A DNA stretch of 64,000 nucleotides from positions 1 to 64,000 of the forward strand of contig CAKTGF010000002.1 in NCBI GenBank assembly GCA_934561395.1, given 5' to 3'. The position numbers and the translations under genes were made by a program. The notes under the pieces were generated by a model. The model saw nothing but the letters and a program-made list of their open reading frames with translations, ran no database searches and was not told where the DNA came from. Shown in pieces: positions 1 through 8,034 of the stretch (position 1 is the stretch's first letter; each line of letters begins with the position of its first letter). This stretch comes from an uncultured Eubacterium sp. Its GTDB lineage: Bacteria > Bacillota > Clostridia > Oscillospirales > Acutalibacteraceae.

Positions 1-73
1 GTCCCAGAGAGGATTTGAACCTCCGACCCCACGCTTAGGAGGCGTGTGCTCTATCCAACTGAGCTACTGAGAC
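1..73 (-). tRNA. tRNA-Arg (anticodon CCT)
   Basis: The minus strand folds as a complete cloverleaf with a 7-bp acceptor stem (GTCTCAG with CTGGGAC, one G-U pair), a D-arm containing AGCTCAGTTGG, a 5-bp anticodon stem and loop CTCCTAA, and a T-arm with TTCAAAT. The anticodon CCT reads the Arg codon AGG. The discriminator base and any encoded CCA lie left of base 1 and cannot be seen. Confidence 0.93.
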
Positions 74-96
74 ATTTTTAAGATTTATGCAATTTT

Positions 97-166
97 CACT
101 GCTCGAAGGAATCGAACAATCTGCCGCTTAGGAGGCGAACGCTCTATCCAGCTGAGCTACGAAGAC
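97..166 (-). pseudogene. decayed tRNA-Arg(CCT)-like copy
   Basis: The minus strand has an intact tRNA 5' half: GTCTTCG, a D-arm with AGCTCAGCTGG, and anticodon loop CTCCTAA. The T-stem has two mismatches and the 3' acceptor strand cannot pair with the 5' acceptor strand. It lies about 25 nt upstream of the intact tRNA-Arg(CCT) in the same orientation, so it looks like a tandem duplicate that lost its 3' half. It could still be co-transcribed but is unlikely to be processed or charged. Confidence 0.6.
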
Positions 167-278
167 ATATATTCGGTATTGCCTATTATATAACTATAAC
201 CCTGATTTTGTCAACTAATACTTTAATTTTAAGCCTTAAAAAATACCCGGAGTGCGGCTGCACCCGGGTAATGCTGTG

Positions 279-2369
279 TTATTTTTTGGTGGTTACCGAT
301 TTCTTTGCTGACCAGCTGCTGTAATAGCGCTTGCCGTTAACCACACGGTAGGTTCTTACCTGAACATAATATTTTTTCTTAGCCTTAAGGCCTGTGATTT
401 GCTTTGCCTTGTAAGAATTTTTGGTAACCAAAACAGATTTTGCATTTTTCATATTTGAATTTGTTGAATATCTGATTTGATAGCCTGTCGAGCTGGTTTG
501 CTTTTGCCATCTGATACCGAAGCCCTTTGATTTGCCAACCAACTTTTCAACCTTTGTTGTGGCAATTTTGCTGATTGCTCTTGTAAATTTTGCACCGCAG
601 GTTTTGCAGGTGTAGGTCATAACGCCGGCTGCGCTTGATGTGGGCGCCTTTGTAACCTTTGGCGAATAGCTGTGATTTTTTGTGGCAGAGATTGATGTAA
701 CTATCTTATCGCCGCAAATGTAGCAAACTTCTGTTTTTGAACCCTTTTTGCCACAGGTTGGGGCAACGGTTGTGGTTTTGTAAATGTGCTCGCTTTCATC
801 AAGTGAGTTTGCGGCAATCAAATTTTTGTAATAGCCCAAAGCGGCAATGCTGTCCTTTGTTGCAAGGGCGTTTTCTTCGCCGAATGCTATAAATACGCCG
901 GTTTTGCTTTGGAAGCTCAAGAGCATTTTGTAATACTTAGCTGCATTATCCAAGTCGCCGAGAGCAGAGAATGCCATTAATGCTGTTGCTGTTGAATCAG
1001 CGTTTTCGTCTGGATATTCGCTGCTGTAATATGCGCCCTTATCTGTGGTATATGATGCGATTACAGCCTTTGCATCGTCAACATATTTCTGATAATCTTT
1101 TGCGTATTTTGCAATTGATGCAAGGAAAACGGCGGTATTGTCGCAGTTGTAGCCCCAATAATTCATGCCGTTGCCCAAAACATAGTAATCTTTAATGAAT
1201 TGGTCGCAAAGTGTTTTGCCGAAATTCTCAGACGCTGCCTCAATAGCTGCTCTGTAATAATAGGGGTTGCTCATTTGGCTTGGGGGAACTGCCTCAAATG
1301 CAGCGTTAATGTCATAGGCGTTGCCTGTGCCGTTATAGCCTGCAAATGCGCTTGAATCAAAGCCAAGCTCGTTAAGTGCAAGAATGCAAGCGCCGTATAC
1401 GCCTAAATCCTCTTGCTTTGAAGCATTTAAAAGCTTGCCGCCGTTTGCCTCAAGGTTTGCATAAACGCTGTCGGCAAATGCCTTTTTAACGCTTGTTTCA
1501 ACTTCGCCGCCGCAACGGATGTAGTTTAAAAAGTCCCCTGCGTTGTTTTCTGTGAAGGATGTGCTGCTGAATGCAAAATCCCTGCCGCTTTTAAGCTGGC
1601 TGTCAACATAAGCGGAAAGCTTTGTTTCAACCTTTACTCTGCAATACGCCTCAAAAACAGTTGCACTGTTTTCATTGCCCCTTGCGGTAACATTGTGTGT
1701 TCCTACCTTGTCAAAGGTGATTGTGATTTGGCCGTTTTCGTTTGTTTTGCCATATTCGTTGCCGTCAACATAAACAGTGAGGCCTGCACCTGCGGTAATG
1801 CCTGTTCCGAATAATAAATCCTCGGCGTTTACGCTTAAGGTAACGGGTGTGTTGTATTGTGCGGTAACCTCTCTTTGGCTGAAGAAGGCATATTTGTCGC
1901 TCCAGCCGGTAACATCACTGTAAAAATTAAACTCGACATAATCCCCTGATTTTACATTTGTGTCAAGGTTATACCAAACGCTGCCGCCGTCATTAATTGC
2001 GCCGTTTAAAAGAAATGTAAGTGAACTTGTTTCCTCGCCGAATGCTGCGGTAGTGCCTGATGCAGATGTGGCAGTAAACGGTGCATAATCCATAAAATCA
2101 ATGCCGAACATGGCAATGTGAGCCGCAATTGTGGCGTCAAGTATGGTGGGTTCGGCTGAATTGTCGTTGTAGCCGATTTGTTTTGCAAATTTGTCTGAAA
2201 GGTCAGCAGTAACCTCTACCTTGGTGGGCGTTAATGTAAATTCGCCGCCGTCGCAAACGCTGTATTCAACGGTTGCCGATTTGCTGTCACTTGCCTGTGC
2301 AGGCATTACAGCCAGGGCGCTGCTTGCCAAAATCGCAAATGACATAAAAACGGATAATGCTTTTTTCAT
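279..2369 (-). CDS. Secreted DUF4430 / alpha-toroid protein, probable corrinoid-binding (intrinsic-factor-like)
   Basis: A 696-aa secreted protein. Residues 1-26 form a Sec signal peptide (basic start, hydrophobic core, AQA cleavage site). About 40-165 resembles DUF4430, with the WYNLD...KSGDYVEF core. About 170-245 is an Ig-like segment. About 250-520 is helical and resembles the alpha/alpha-toroid of terpene-cyclase/intrinsic-factor-type proteins. About 530-600 holds two CxxC repeats, and the C-terminus is a fibronectin III-like domain. DUF4430 also occurs in animal transcobalamin and intrinsic factor. A cobalamin riboswitch directly upstream supports a role in B12/corrinoid capture at the cell surface. 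SD AAGGAGG (2377-2383, complement) sits 7 nt before the ATG. Domain calls are by eye, and the ligand is inferred from the riboswitch. Confidence 0.75.
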   Translation of the reverse strand: MKKALSVFMSFAILASSALAVMPAQASDSKSATVEYSVCDGGEFTLTPTKVEVTADLSDKFAKQIGYNDNSAEPTILDATIAAHIAMFGIDFMDYAPFTATSASGTTAAFGEETSSLTFLLNGAINDGGSVWYNLDTNVKSGDYVEFNFYSDVTGWSDKYAFFSQREVTAQYNTPVTLSVNAEDLLFGTGITAGAGLTVYVDGNEYGKTNENGQITITFDKVGTHNVTARGNENSATVFEAYCRVKVETKLSAYVDSQLKSGRDFAFSSTSFTENNAGDFLNYIRCGGEVETSVKKAFADSVYANLEANGGKLLNASKQEDLGVYGACILALNELGFDSSAFAGYNGTGNAYDINAAFEAVPPSQMSNPYYYRAAIEAASENFGKTLCDQFIKDYYVLGNGMNYWGYNCDNTAVFLASIAKYAKDYQKYVDDAKAVIASYTTDKGAYYSSEYPDENADSTATALMAFSALGDLDNAAKYYKMLLSFQSKTGVFIAFGEENALATKDSIAALGYYKNLIAANSLDESEHIYKTTTVAPTCGKKGSKTEVCYICGDKIVTSISATKNHSYSPKVTKAPTSSAAGVMTYTCKTCGAKFTRAISKIATTKVEKLVGKSKGFGIRWQKQTSSTGYQIRYSTNSNMKNAKSVLVTKNSYKAKQITGLKAKKKYYVQVRTYRVVNGKRYYSSWSAKKSVTTKK

Positions 2370-2390
2370 TTTTTAACCTCCTTAATAAAT

Positions 2391-2414
2391 AAAAAAGCTC
2401 TGCCGTGGGCAGAG
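2391..2414 (-). terminator. Intrinsic terminator in the leader of the DUF4430 gene (riboswitch expression platform)
   Basis: On the minus strand a 7-bp stem CTCTGCC/GGCAGAG with a 3-nt loop is followed by C and six U residues, just ahead of the gene's SD. It lies between the cobalamin aptamer and the start codon, so premature termination is the likely switch: ligand-bound off, ligand-free read-through. Confidence 0.8.
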
Positions 2415-2501
2415 TAAGACTTAAGCTATTGCAGGGCGCAGTTATACCCTTTGCAACAATCTGATTCCTTGCTCTTCAATTGCCCAAAAGCATGAATTAT
2501 T

Positions 2502-2648
2502 ATTATAGCTCGTCTCCCGACTTAAGATATAGCGCCTGTGGGTGCGGCTGCTGCGCCTTCTCGTTTTACCGATGGCAAATGCGGCAGCTTCATCAAATAC
2601 GGTAATGGCTGTTGCTCAGGATTCTGACCTGATTCCGTTAGCTATAAT
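2502..2648 (-). promoter_or_regulatory. Compact cobalamin riboswitch aptamer
   Basis: On the minus strand the element starts and ends with a perfect 9-bp closing helix (ATTATAGCT with AGCTATAAT, 2640-2648 and 2502-2510). Inside are an ACGG/CCGT helix, a TCAGG-loop-CCTGA hairpin giving the B12-box-like run GGAATCAGGTCAGAATCCTG (about 2617-2637), and AAGTCGGGAGACGAGC (about 2508-2524), matching the conserved AGTCaGGAgAC element of cobalamin riboswitches. The predicted transcript starts only a few bases before the closing helix, so large peripheral stems are absent. It controls the secreted DUF4430 protein via the terminator at 2391-2414. Confidence 0.75.
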
Positions 2649-2661
2649 GATTTGCGATGAG

Positions 2662-2690
2662 ATTATAGCACATCGCCGCAAAAAATACAA
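2662..2690 (-). promoter_or_regulatory. Promoter of the riboswitch-DUF4430 transcript
   Basis: On the minus strand: -35 TTGTAT (2685-2690), 17-bp spacer, extended -10 TGC-TATAAT (2662-2667). It places the transcription start near 2655, immediately before the aptamer closing helix. Confidence 0.65.
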
Positions 2691-2698
2691 CTGCATAC

Positions 2699-2728
2699 TT
2701 TACATAATTAAACAAGTTATGATATAAT
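2699..2728 (+). promoter_or_regulatory. Promoter of the GH95-asparaginase unit
   Basis: TTTACA (2699-2704), 18-bp spacer, TATAAT (2723-2728). It is back-to-back with the minus-strand riboswitch promoter. The predicted start near 2735 leaves almost no 5' leader before the first ATG of the GH95 gene. Confidence 0.65.
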
Positions 2729-2738
2729 CGCCTTGGTG

Positions 2739-4838
2739 ATGAGTATGAACAATATGTTGTTTTATAAGAAAAAAGCAAAGCATTGGGAGGAGGCGCTCCC
2801 TGTGGGCAACGGCAGGCTGGGCGCAATGGTTTTCGGCAATTTAAAAAATGAGCGAATTGCCCTGAACGAGGACTCCCTTTGGTCAGGCTACCCCAAGGAT
2901 TTTAACAATAAAAACGCCCACAACTATTTGGGCGAAATCCGCAAGGCGGTTTTCAGCGGCGACCACGAAACCGCAAAGAAAATTGCTAACGAAAATATGC
3001 ACGGTCACTGGAGCGAGGCGTATTTGCCCTTCGGCGACCTTGTTATTAACTACAAGGGCACAGGGGGCGTGGGCTACAAGCGCACCCTTGATATTTCAAA
3101 GGGTGTTGCGGTAAGCGAAAATTCCACAGTTTGCCAAACGGTTTTTGCAAGTCACCCGGCGCAGATGATTGTGGTTAACATTAAGGCAGAAAGTCCGATA
3201 AGTTTTACCGCAAGCCTTACAAGCAAGCTCAGGCACAGGGTTTACACCAAGGAGGATTGCCTTGTAATGCAGGGCGACGCCCCTGAAATTTGCATGCCCC
3301 CCTATTACAACCAGGGCAATGTGTTTGATTACGGCAGCGGCGCTATGCATTTTTGCGGCGCAGTAAGGGTTTTGGGTAACGCTGTTTTTGATGAGGATTG
3401 CATAAGAGTCAGCAATCAAACAGAGGTTACGCTGCTTATTTCACTTGCAACAAGTTTTGTTGATTTTAAATCAATGCCTAACGCAAATGCTGTTGAAAGG
3501 GCATACAAATATTTTGAAGGCATTAAACCCTACGAGCAGCTGCTGAATGAGCATATTGCGGATTTTTACGCCCTTTATAACAGGGTTGATGTGGATTTCG
3601 GCAGCGACAGGAGCCATGTGCCCACCAACAAGCGCCTTAAGGATTTTCAAAAGGGTGCAGACGATAACAATTTAATTGCTCTGCTGTTTCAATACGGCAG
3701 ATATTTAACAATTTCCTGCTCAAGGCAGGGTACAAACGCAATGACATTGCAGGGCATTTTTAACCCCCATATCAGGGCGCCCTGGTCATCAAGCTACACC
3801 ACCAACATTAACACCGAAATGAACTATTGGTGCACGGATATTTGCAATTTAAGCGACTGCTTTGAGCCGTTTTTTGAGCAGGTTAAAAAGATGATTTATA
3901 ATGGCAGAATAACCGCTAAGGACCACTACGGCTGCGGCGGCTCGGTAGCCCACCACAACAGCGATGTTTGGGGCGCAAGCTACCCGGCAGGGGACCCTCT
4001 GGGCAAAACCGATTCAGAATCCTATGCCTTTTGGCACAGCGCACTGCCATGGATGCTGAACCAGGTGTTTGAGCATTACCGCTACACCCGTGATGAAAAG
4101 CTGTTTGAGGAAATGAAGCCCTGCTTTAAAGAAGTTTTGGACTTTTACAACGACTTTTTGGTTGAGCACAACGGCCAAACGGTTACCTGCCCGTCAATCT
4201 CCCCTGAAAATACATATATTGATAACGGCAAAAGGGCATGCCTGACATATATGCCCACCATGGATATTGGCATTTTGGAAGAATTTTTTGCTAACTGCCG
4301 TGAATTTGGATATGCTACTCCTGAGGTGCCGAATATTCCTATCGGCAGCGACGGCAGAATTAACGAATGGGCTTGTGAATACGGCGAGCACGAGGTTGAG
4401 CACAGGCATGTAAGTCACCTTTATTGCGTTTACCCAAGCGCAGTTGAACAAAGCGACGCTGTTAACCAAGCGGCGAAAAAATCACTGCTTAAGCGTGGCT
4501 TTGGGGGCACAGGCTGGTCACTGGGCTGGAAGGTTTGCCTTTGGGCACGGCTTGGGGACCCTGAAAAGGCGCTCACGCTTATTAAAAATCAGCTCCGCCC
4601 AATTACCCCAAAACGAAAGCTGATGTATTCAAGGGGCGGCGGCAGCTATCCCAATATGTTCGATGCACATCCTCCATTTCAAATTGACGGCAACTTCGGC
4701 GTTACCGCAGGCATTGCCGAGATGATTAAAAACGGCTTCGTGCCCAAGGAGTGGAAGGGCTACGCCAGGGGTATTCAACTTTACGGCGGAGAAATATTAA
4801 ATGTTAAGCTTGAAAACGGAAAAGCGGTAAGGGAATAA
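2739..4838 (+). CDS. Glycoside hydrolase family 95 (alpha-L-fucosidase/galactosidase type)
   Basis: About 699 aa, cytoplasmic (no signal peptide). The N-terminus EEALPVGNGRLGAM and NEDSLWSG are hallmarks of GH95. The (alpha/alpha)6-barrel active-site strings are visible: HHNSDVWG (about residue 405, the paired Asn of the family), CPSISPEN (about 485, general-acid Glu) and IDGNFG (about 650, conserved Asp). The family hydrolyses alpha-1,2-linked L-fucose or L-galactose from host or plant glycans. With no export signal it probably acts on imported oligosaccharides. The start is uncertain: TTG 2733, GTG 2736 and ATG 2739, 2745 and 2754 are all in frame and none has a clear SD. Its stop overlaps the start of the next gene (TAATG). 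Confidence 0.88.
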   Translation: MSMNNMLFYKKKAKHWEEALPVGNGRLGAMVFGNLKNERIALNEDSLWSGYPKDFNNKNAHNYLGEIRKAVFSGDHETAKKIANENMHGHWSEAYLPFGDLVINYKGTGGVGYKRTLDISKGVAVSENSTVCQTVFASHPAQMIVVNIKAESPISFTASLTSKLRHRVYTKEDCLVMQGDAPEICMPPYYNQGNVFDYGSGAMHFCGAVRVLGNAVFDEDCIRVSNQTEVTLLISLATSFVDFKSMPNANAVERAYKYFEGIKPYEQLLNEHIADFYALYNRVDVDFGSDRSHVPTNKRLKDFQKGADDNNLIALLFQYGRYLTISCSRQGTNAMTLQGIFNPHIRAPWSSSYTTNINTEMNYWCTDICNLSDCFEPFFEQVKKMIYNGRITAKDHYGCGGSVAHHNSDVWGASYPAGDPLGKTDSESYAFWHSALPWMLNQVFEHYRYTRDEKLFEEMKPCFKEVLDFYNDFLVEHNGQTVTCPSISPENTYIDNGKRACLTYMPTMDIGILEEFFANCREFGYATPEVPNIPIGSDGRINEWACEYGEHEVEHRHVSHLYCVYPSAVEQSDAVNQAAKKSLLKRGFGGTGWSLGWKVCLWARLGDPEKALTLIKNQLRPITPKRKLMYSRGGGSYPNMFDAHPPFQIDGNFGVTAGIAEMIKNGFVPKEWKGYARGIQLYGGEILNVKLENGKAVRE

Positions 4839-5635
4839 TGAAAATTTTAGTTATCGGCTTGGGCGGAACCATCGGCTCGGTTAAGGAACAGGCAATAGCT
4901 CTTGATAAAAACAATTTAAAAATTCTTGATTATTGCAAAAACGGCAGAGCGGAGTTTGTGGGAGTATCGCCTTTTTCCGTGCTCAGCGAGGATATGAGCC
5001 TTGAGCTGTGGCGCAGGCTTATTGATTTTCTTAAGCAGGTGGATTTCAGTCTTTATGAGGGTGCAATAATCCTGCACGGCAGCGACACCCTTGCATTTAC
5101 CGGGGCGCTTGTTTATAACGCCTTTCCCAATGAAAAAATTGCCATTGTGGCCTCCGACAAGCCTTTGGAGGATAAAACCGCCAACGGCGTTAAAAATTTT
5201 AACGCCGCTGTTGAGGGCATTTTAAACGGCAAAATTTTACACCCGGTTATTTCCTACAACGGAATATTTAAGGCCGACAGCGTTTGCTCAATCGGCGCAG
5301 GGGAATGCCTTGTGCCTGTTAAAAGTGAGCTTGACCCTGCGGGCAGCACAAATATAAATGATAAAAACATTTTAATTATAAGCCCTTATGTGGGCATTGA
5401 TTTTAAAAATTACAGCCTTGAAAATACAGATTGCGTTTTGTTTTCAATGTATCACAGCGCAACCTTCCCAAGCAGTGTGGCGGAGTTTTGTAATGCCCTT
5501 GATTCAAAGGGAATTGAATATTATTTTGTAACCCATCGCAGCAGTGCTGAATATGTTACTGCCAAGGGCATTAAAAATATAATTTTCGGCTGCACAATTG
5601 AAAATGCTTATGCAAAAATTTTGTTGACAAATTAA
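4838..5635 (+). CDS. Asparaginase-like protein (type I/II amidohydrolase family)
   Basis: 265 aa, shorter than the usual 320-340 aa of bacterial asparaginases. GLGGTIGS near the N-terminus carries the first catalytic Thr, and ILHGSDTLAFTG (about 85-96) corresponds to the second Thr-Asp motif, with Ser for the usual Thr in HGTDT. No signal peptide, so it is likely cytosolic. The ATG overlaps the GH95 stop codon, so translation is probably coupled, although no metabolic link between the two is evident. The C-terminal small domain appears abbreviated. The substrate (Asn or another amide) cannot be settled from sequence. Confidence 0.75.
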   Translation: MKILVIGLGGTIGSVKEQAIALDKNNLKILDYCKNGRAEFVGVSPFSVLSEDMSLELWRRLIDFLKQVDFSLYEGAIILHGSDTLAFTGALVYNAFPNEKIAIVASDKPLEDKTANGVKNFNAAVEGILNGKILHPVISYNGIFKADSVCSIGAGECLVPVKSELDPAGSTNINDKNILIISPYVGIDFKNYSLENTDCVLFSMYHSATFPSSVAEFCNALDSKGIEYYFVTHRSSAEYVTAKGIKNIIFGCTIENAYAKILLTN

Positions 5636-5651
5636 AATTAAGTGCTATAAT
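5624..5651 (+). promoter_or_regulatory. Promoter of the trp operon
   Basis: Consensus -35 TTGACA (5624-5629), 16-bp spacer, extended -10 TGC-TATAAT (5646-5651). The -35 box lies inside the last codons of the asparaginase-like gene. Transcription would begin around 5658, at the start of the T-box leader. Confidence 0.85.
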
Positions 5652-5659
5652 TAGGGTAA

Positions 5660-5954
5660 GTTAATAGTTTAAACCGATGAAGCGGAGATAAAAACGGGAT
5701 ACGAATTCACAGAGAGCCCCTGTTGCTGGGAATGGGGCATTAAACGGCTTGTTAAATGGACCGCTGAGGGTGCGATGAAAAGCAAATTTCAACAAATTGC
5801 TTAGTATTTCGCAACGTGGTGGCCTGCGTTAACGGTCGGAGATATGATGGTATCTTGCAGAGAGTATATGGCCAAACCATATAAAACAGGGTGGCACCGC
5901 GAAAATGCTTTTTCGTCCCTGACAGGTAGTTTTCTATCTGTCAGGGCTTTTTTT
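5660..5954 (+). promoter_or_regulatory. T-box leader, tryptophan specifier (UGG)
   Basis: The invariant T-box AGGGTGGCACCGCG is at 5888-5901. Stem I shows AGCGG (about 5680) pairing with CCGCT (5760s), the AGATA loop-E-like motif on the 5' side and TGG-A (5757-5760) on the 3' side. The exposed codon UGG specifies tRNA-Trp. It is followed by a terminator (5917-5954). Uncharged tRNA-Trp would stabilise the antiterminator and allow transcription of the trp genes, which matches the downstream operon. Confidence 0.93.
5917..5954 (+). terminator. T-box terminator
   Basis: A 13-bp stem CCCTGACAGGTAG/CTATCTGTCAGGG (one G-U pair) with a TTTT loop is followed by C and seven T. It is the regulated terminator of the Trp T-box. 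Confidence 0.93.
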
Positions 5955-5992
5955 ATGCTCTTTGCAAAAACTTTAACAAAGGAAGCGATAAT

Positions 5993-7453
5993 ATGATTAA
6001 ACCATCCTTAGAAAATGCATTAAATTATGCAAAAAACTACAAAACCCTTCCGATTTCTTTTGAAATGCCCATGAATTACACCCCAATCGGCATTATCAAA
6101 AAAATCAAATCGGCATATTCCCATTGTTTTATGCTTGAATCGGCTGATGATAAAAAGCACACCGGCAGATACACATTTATCGGCTTTGAGCCAAAGCTTG
6201 AAATATCCTGCAAAAACTACCGTGTGCAAATTGTAAGCGCCCACAAAACAGAGGTAATAAACGATAACCCCGAAAAATACATTAAGCAGGTGTTAAGTGA
6301 GCACACCTCGCCAAGGCTTGATTATCTGCCCACCTTTACCGGCGGCCTTGTGGGATATTTCGGCTACGATTACATAAAGTACAGCGAAAAGGGCGTATCC
6401 CTTGACGCTGACGATGACGGCAATTTTAAGGATGTTGACTTAATGCTGTTTGACAAGGTTATAGCCTTTGACCATATTGAGGAAAAAATAATTTTAATAG
6501 TAAACATTCAGACCGATAACCTTGAAAAAAATTATTCCCTTGCGGCAGATGAATTACGCAAAATGAAGGAAATAATCGACTCAACCCCCATTGTTGAGCC
6601 TGAAACTCCCGTGTTAATCAGCGATTTTAAGCCGCTGTTTGACGGCGACAAATATGAGCAAATGGTTGAAAAGGCAAAGCATTATATCCGTGAGGGCGAC
6701 ATTTTCCAGGTTGTGCTTTCAAACAGGCTTGAGGCGCAAATGAATGGCTCGCTGTTAAGGCCCTATGAGATTTTGAGAAAGCTGAACCCTTCGCCCTATA
6801 TGTTTTACTTTTCATCAAACGATATAGAAATTGCCGGGGCCTCCCCGGAAACCCTGGTAAAGCTTGATAACAAAAGGCTTTACACCTATCCATTGGCAGG
6901 CACACGCCCCCGTGGCAAAACCAAGGAGGAGGACGAGGCACTTGAAAAAGGGCTTTTGCAGGACCAAAAGGAGCTGTCCGAACACAATATGCTTGTGGAT
7001 TTAGGCAGGAACGATTTGGGAAAAATCAGCAAGTTCGGCACCGTTAAGGTTGAGCAGTATCATCAGATACTCCGTTTCAGCCATGTTATGCATATCGGCT
7101 CAACCATCAGCGGCGAAATAAGAGATGATAAAACCCCGTTAGATGCCGTAAACGCCGTTTTACCCGCAGGCACCCTTTCGGGCGCACCGAAAATCAGGGC
7201 AATGCAAATTATAAACGAGCTTGAAAACAACAAGCGTGGAATTTACGGCGGAGCAATCGGCTACATTGATTTTACAGGTAATTTGGACACCTGCATTGCC
7301 ATTCGTATTGCATATAAGAAAAAGGGCAGGGTGTTCATTCGCTCGGGTGCAGGCATAGTTGCCGATTCAGACCCTGCCAAGGAGCACAGAGAATGTATTA
7401 ACAAGGCGCAGGCGGTTGTAAGCGCTATCAATGCCGCCGCTAAGGAGGCGTAA
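5993..7453 (+). CDS. trpE: Anthranilate synthase component I
   Basis: 486 aa. It forms anthranilate from chorismate with TrpG-supplied ammonia, the first step of tryptophan synthesis. The N-terminal domain has the MLES element (about residues 42-45) of the Trp feedback site. The C-terminal chorismate-binding domain (about 220-480) shows LAGTRPRGK, DLGRNDLG, the AGTLSGAPK loop and RSGAGIVADSDP. First gene of a seven-gene operon under a Trp T-box, so control is by charged tRNA-Trp plus probable allosteric inhibition. It ends 2 nt before trpG. Confidence 0.97.
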   Translation: MIKPSLENALNYAKNYKTLPISFEMPMNYTPIGIIKKIKSAYSHCFMLESADDKKHTGRYTFIGFEPKLEISCKNYRVQIVSAHKTEVINDNPEKYIKQVLSEHTSPRLDYLPTFTGGLVGYFGYDYIKYSEKGVSLDADDDGNFKDVDLMLFDKVIAFDHIEEKIILIVNIQTDNLEKNYSLAADELRKMKEIIDSTPIVEPETPVLISDFKPLFDGDKYEQMVEKAKHYIREGDIFQVVLSNRLEAQMNGSLLRPYEILRKLNPSPYMFYFSSNDIEIAGASPETLVKLDNKRLYTYPLAGTRPRGKTKEEDEALEKGLLQDQKELSEHNMLVDLGRNDLGKISKFGTVKVEQYHQILRFSHVMHIGSTISGEIRDDKTPLDAVNAVLPAGTLSGAPKIRAMQIINELENNKRGIYGGAIGYIDFTGNLDTCIAIRIAYKKKGRVFIRSGAGIVADSDPAKEHRECINKAQAVVSAINAAAKEA

Positions 7454-7455
7454 TT

Positions 7456-8034
7456 ATGATTTTACTGATTGATAATTATGATTCGTTTTCATACAATTTA
7501 TACCAGCTTATCGGCTCAATTAACCCTGATATTAAGGTAATTCGCAACGATGAAATGACCGTTGAGGAAATAAAGGAGCTGAACCCCGAATATATTATTT
7601 TATCCCCGGGCCCAAAGCGACCCGATGATGCAGGGGTTTGCCTTGATGTGGCAAGGCAGTTGGGCAAAACAAGCAAAATTTTAGGCGTTTGCCTGGGGCA
7701 CCAATCAATTTGCCAGGCCTTTGGCGCAACAATAACCTATGCAAAGCAGCTTATGCACGGCAAGCAAAGCGATTGCAAAATAGATAATACAGACCCGTTA
7801 TTTTTAAACTTGCCCAACACCATAAAGGTTGCCCGTTATCACTCTCTTGCGGCAGACGAGTCAACCCTACCCGATTGTTTAAAGGTAATTGCAAAAACCT
7901 CCGACGGCGAGGTTATGGCGGTAAAGCACAGGGAACTGCCGATTTGGGGCGTTCAATTCCATCCGGAATCAATAATGACCCCGTACGGCAAAAATATCAT
8001 TGAAAATTTTTTAGGAGGACAGAGCAATGATTAA
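7456..8034 (+). CDS. trpG: Anthranilate synthase component II (glutamine amidotransferase)
   Basis: 192 aa, the usual size of a free-standing class I glutaminase subunit. The catalytic triad is visible: the nucleophile Cys in GVCLGHQS (about residue 79) and His/Glu in QFHPES (about 170). It begins DNYDSFSYNL and has LSPGPKRPDDAG for the oxyanion strand. It releases ammonia to TrpE. An SD within the trpE stop region (aaggagg) precedes the ATG. The 3' end overlaps trpD by 8 nt. Confidence 0.96.
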   Translation: MILLIDNYDSFSYNLYQLIGSINPDIKVIRNDEMTVEEIKELNPEYIILSPGPKRPDDAGVCLDVARQLGKTSKILGVCLGHQSICQAFGATITYAKQLMHGKQSDCKIDNTDPLFLNLPNTIKVARYHSLAADESTLPDCLKVIAKTSDGEVMAVKHRELPIWGVQFHPESIMTPYGKNIIENFLGGQSND

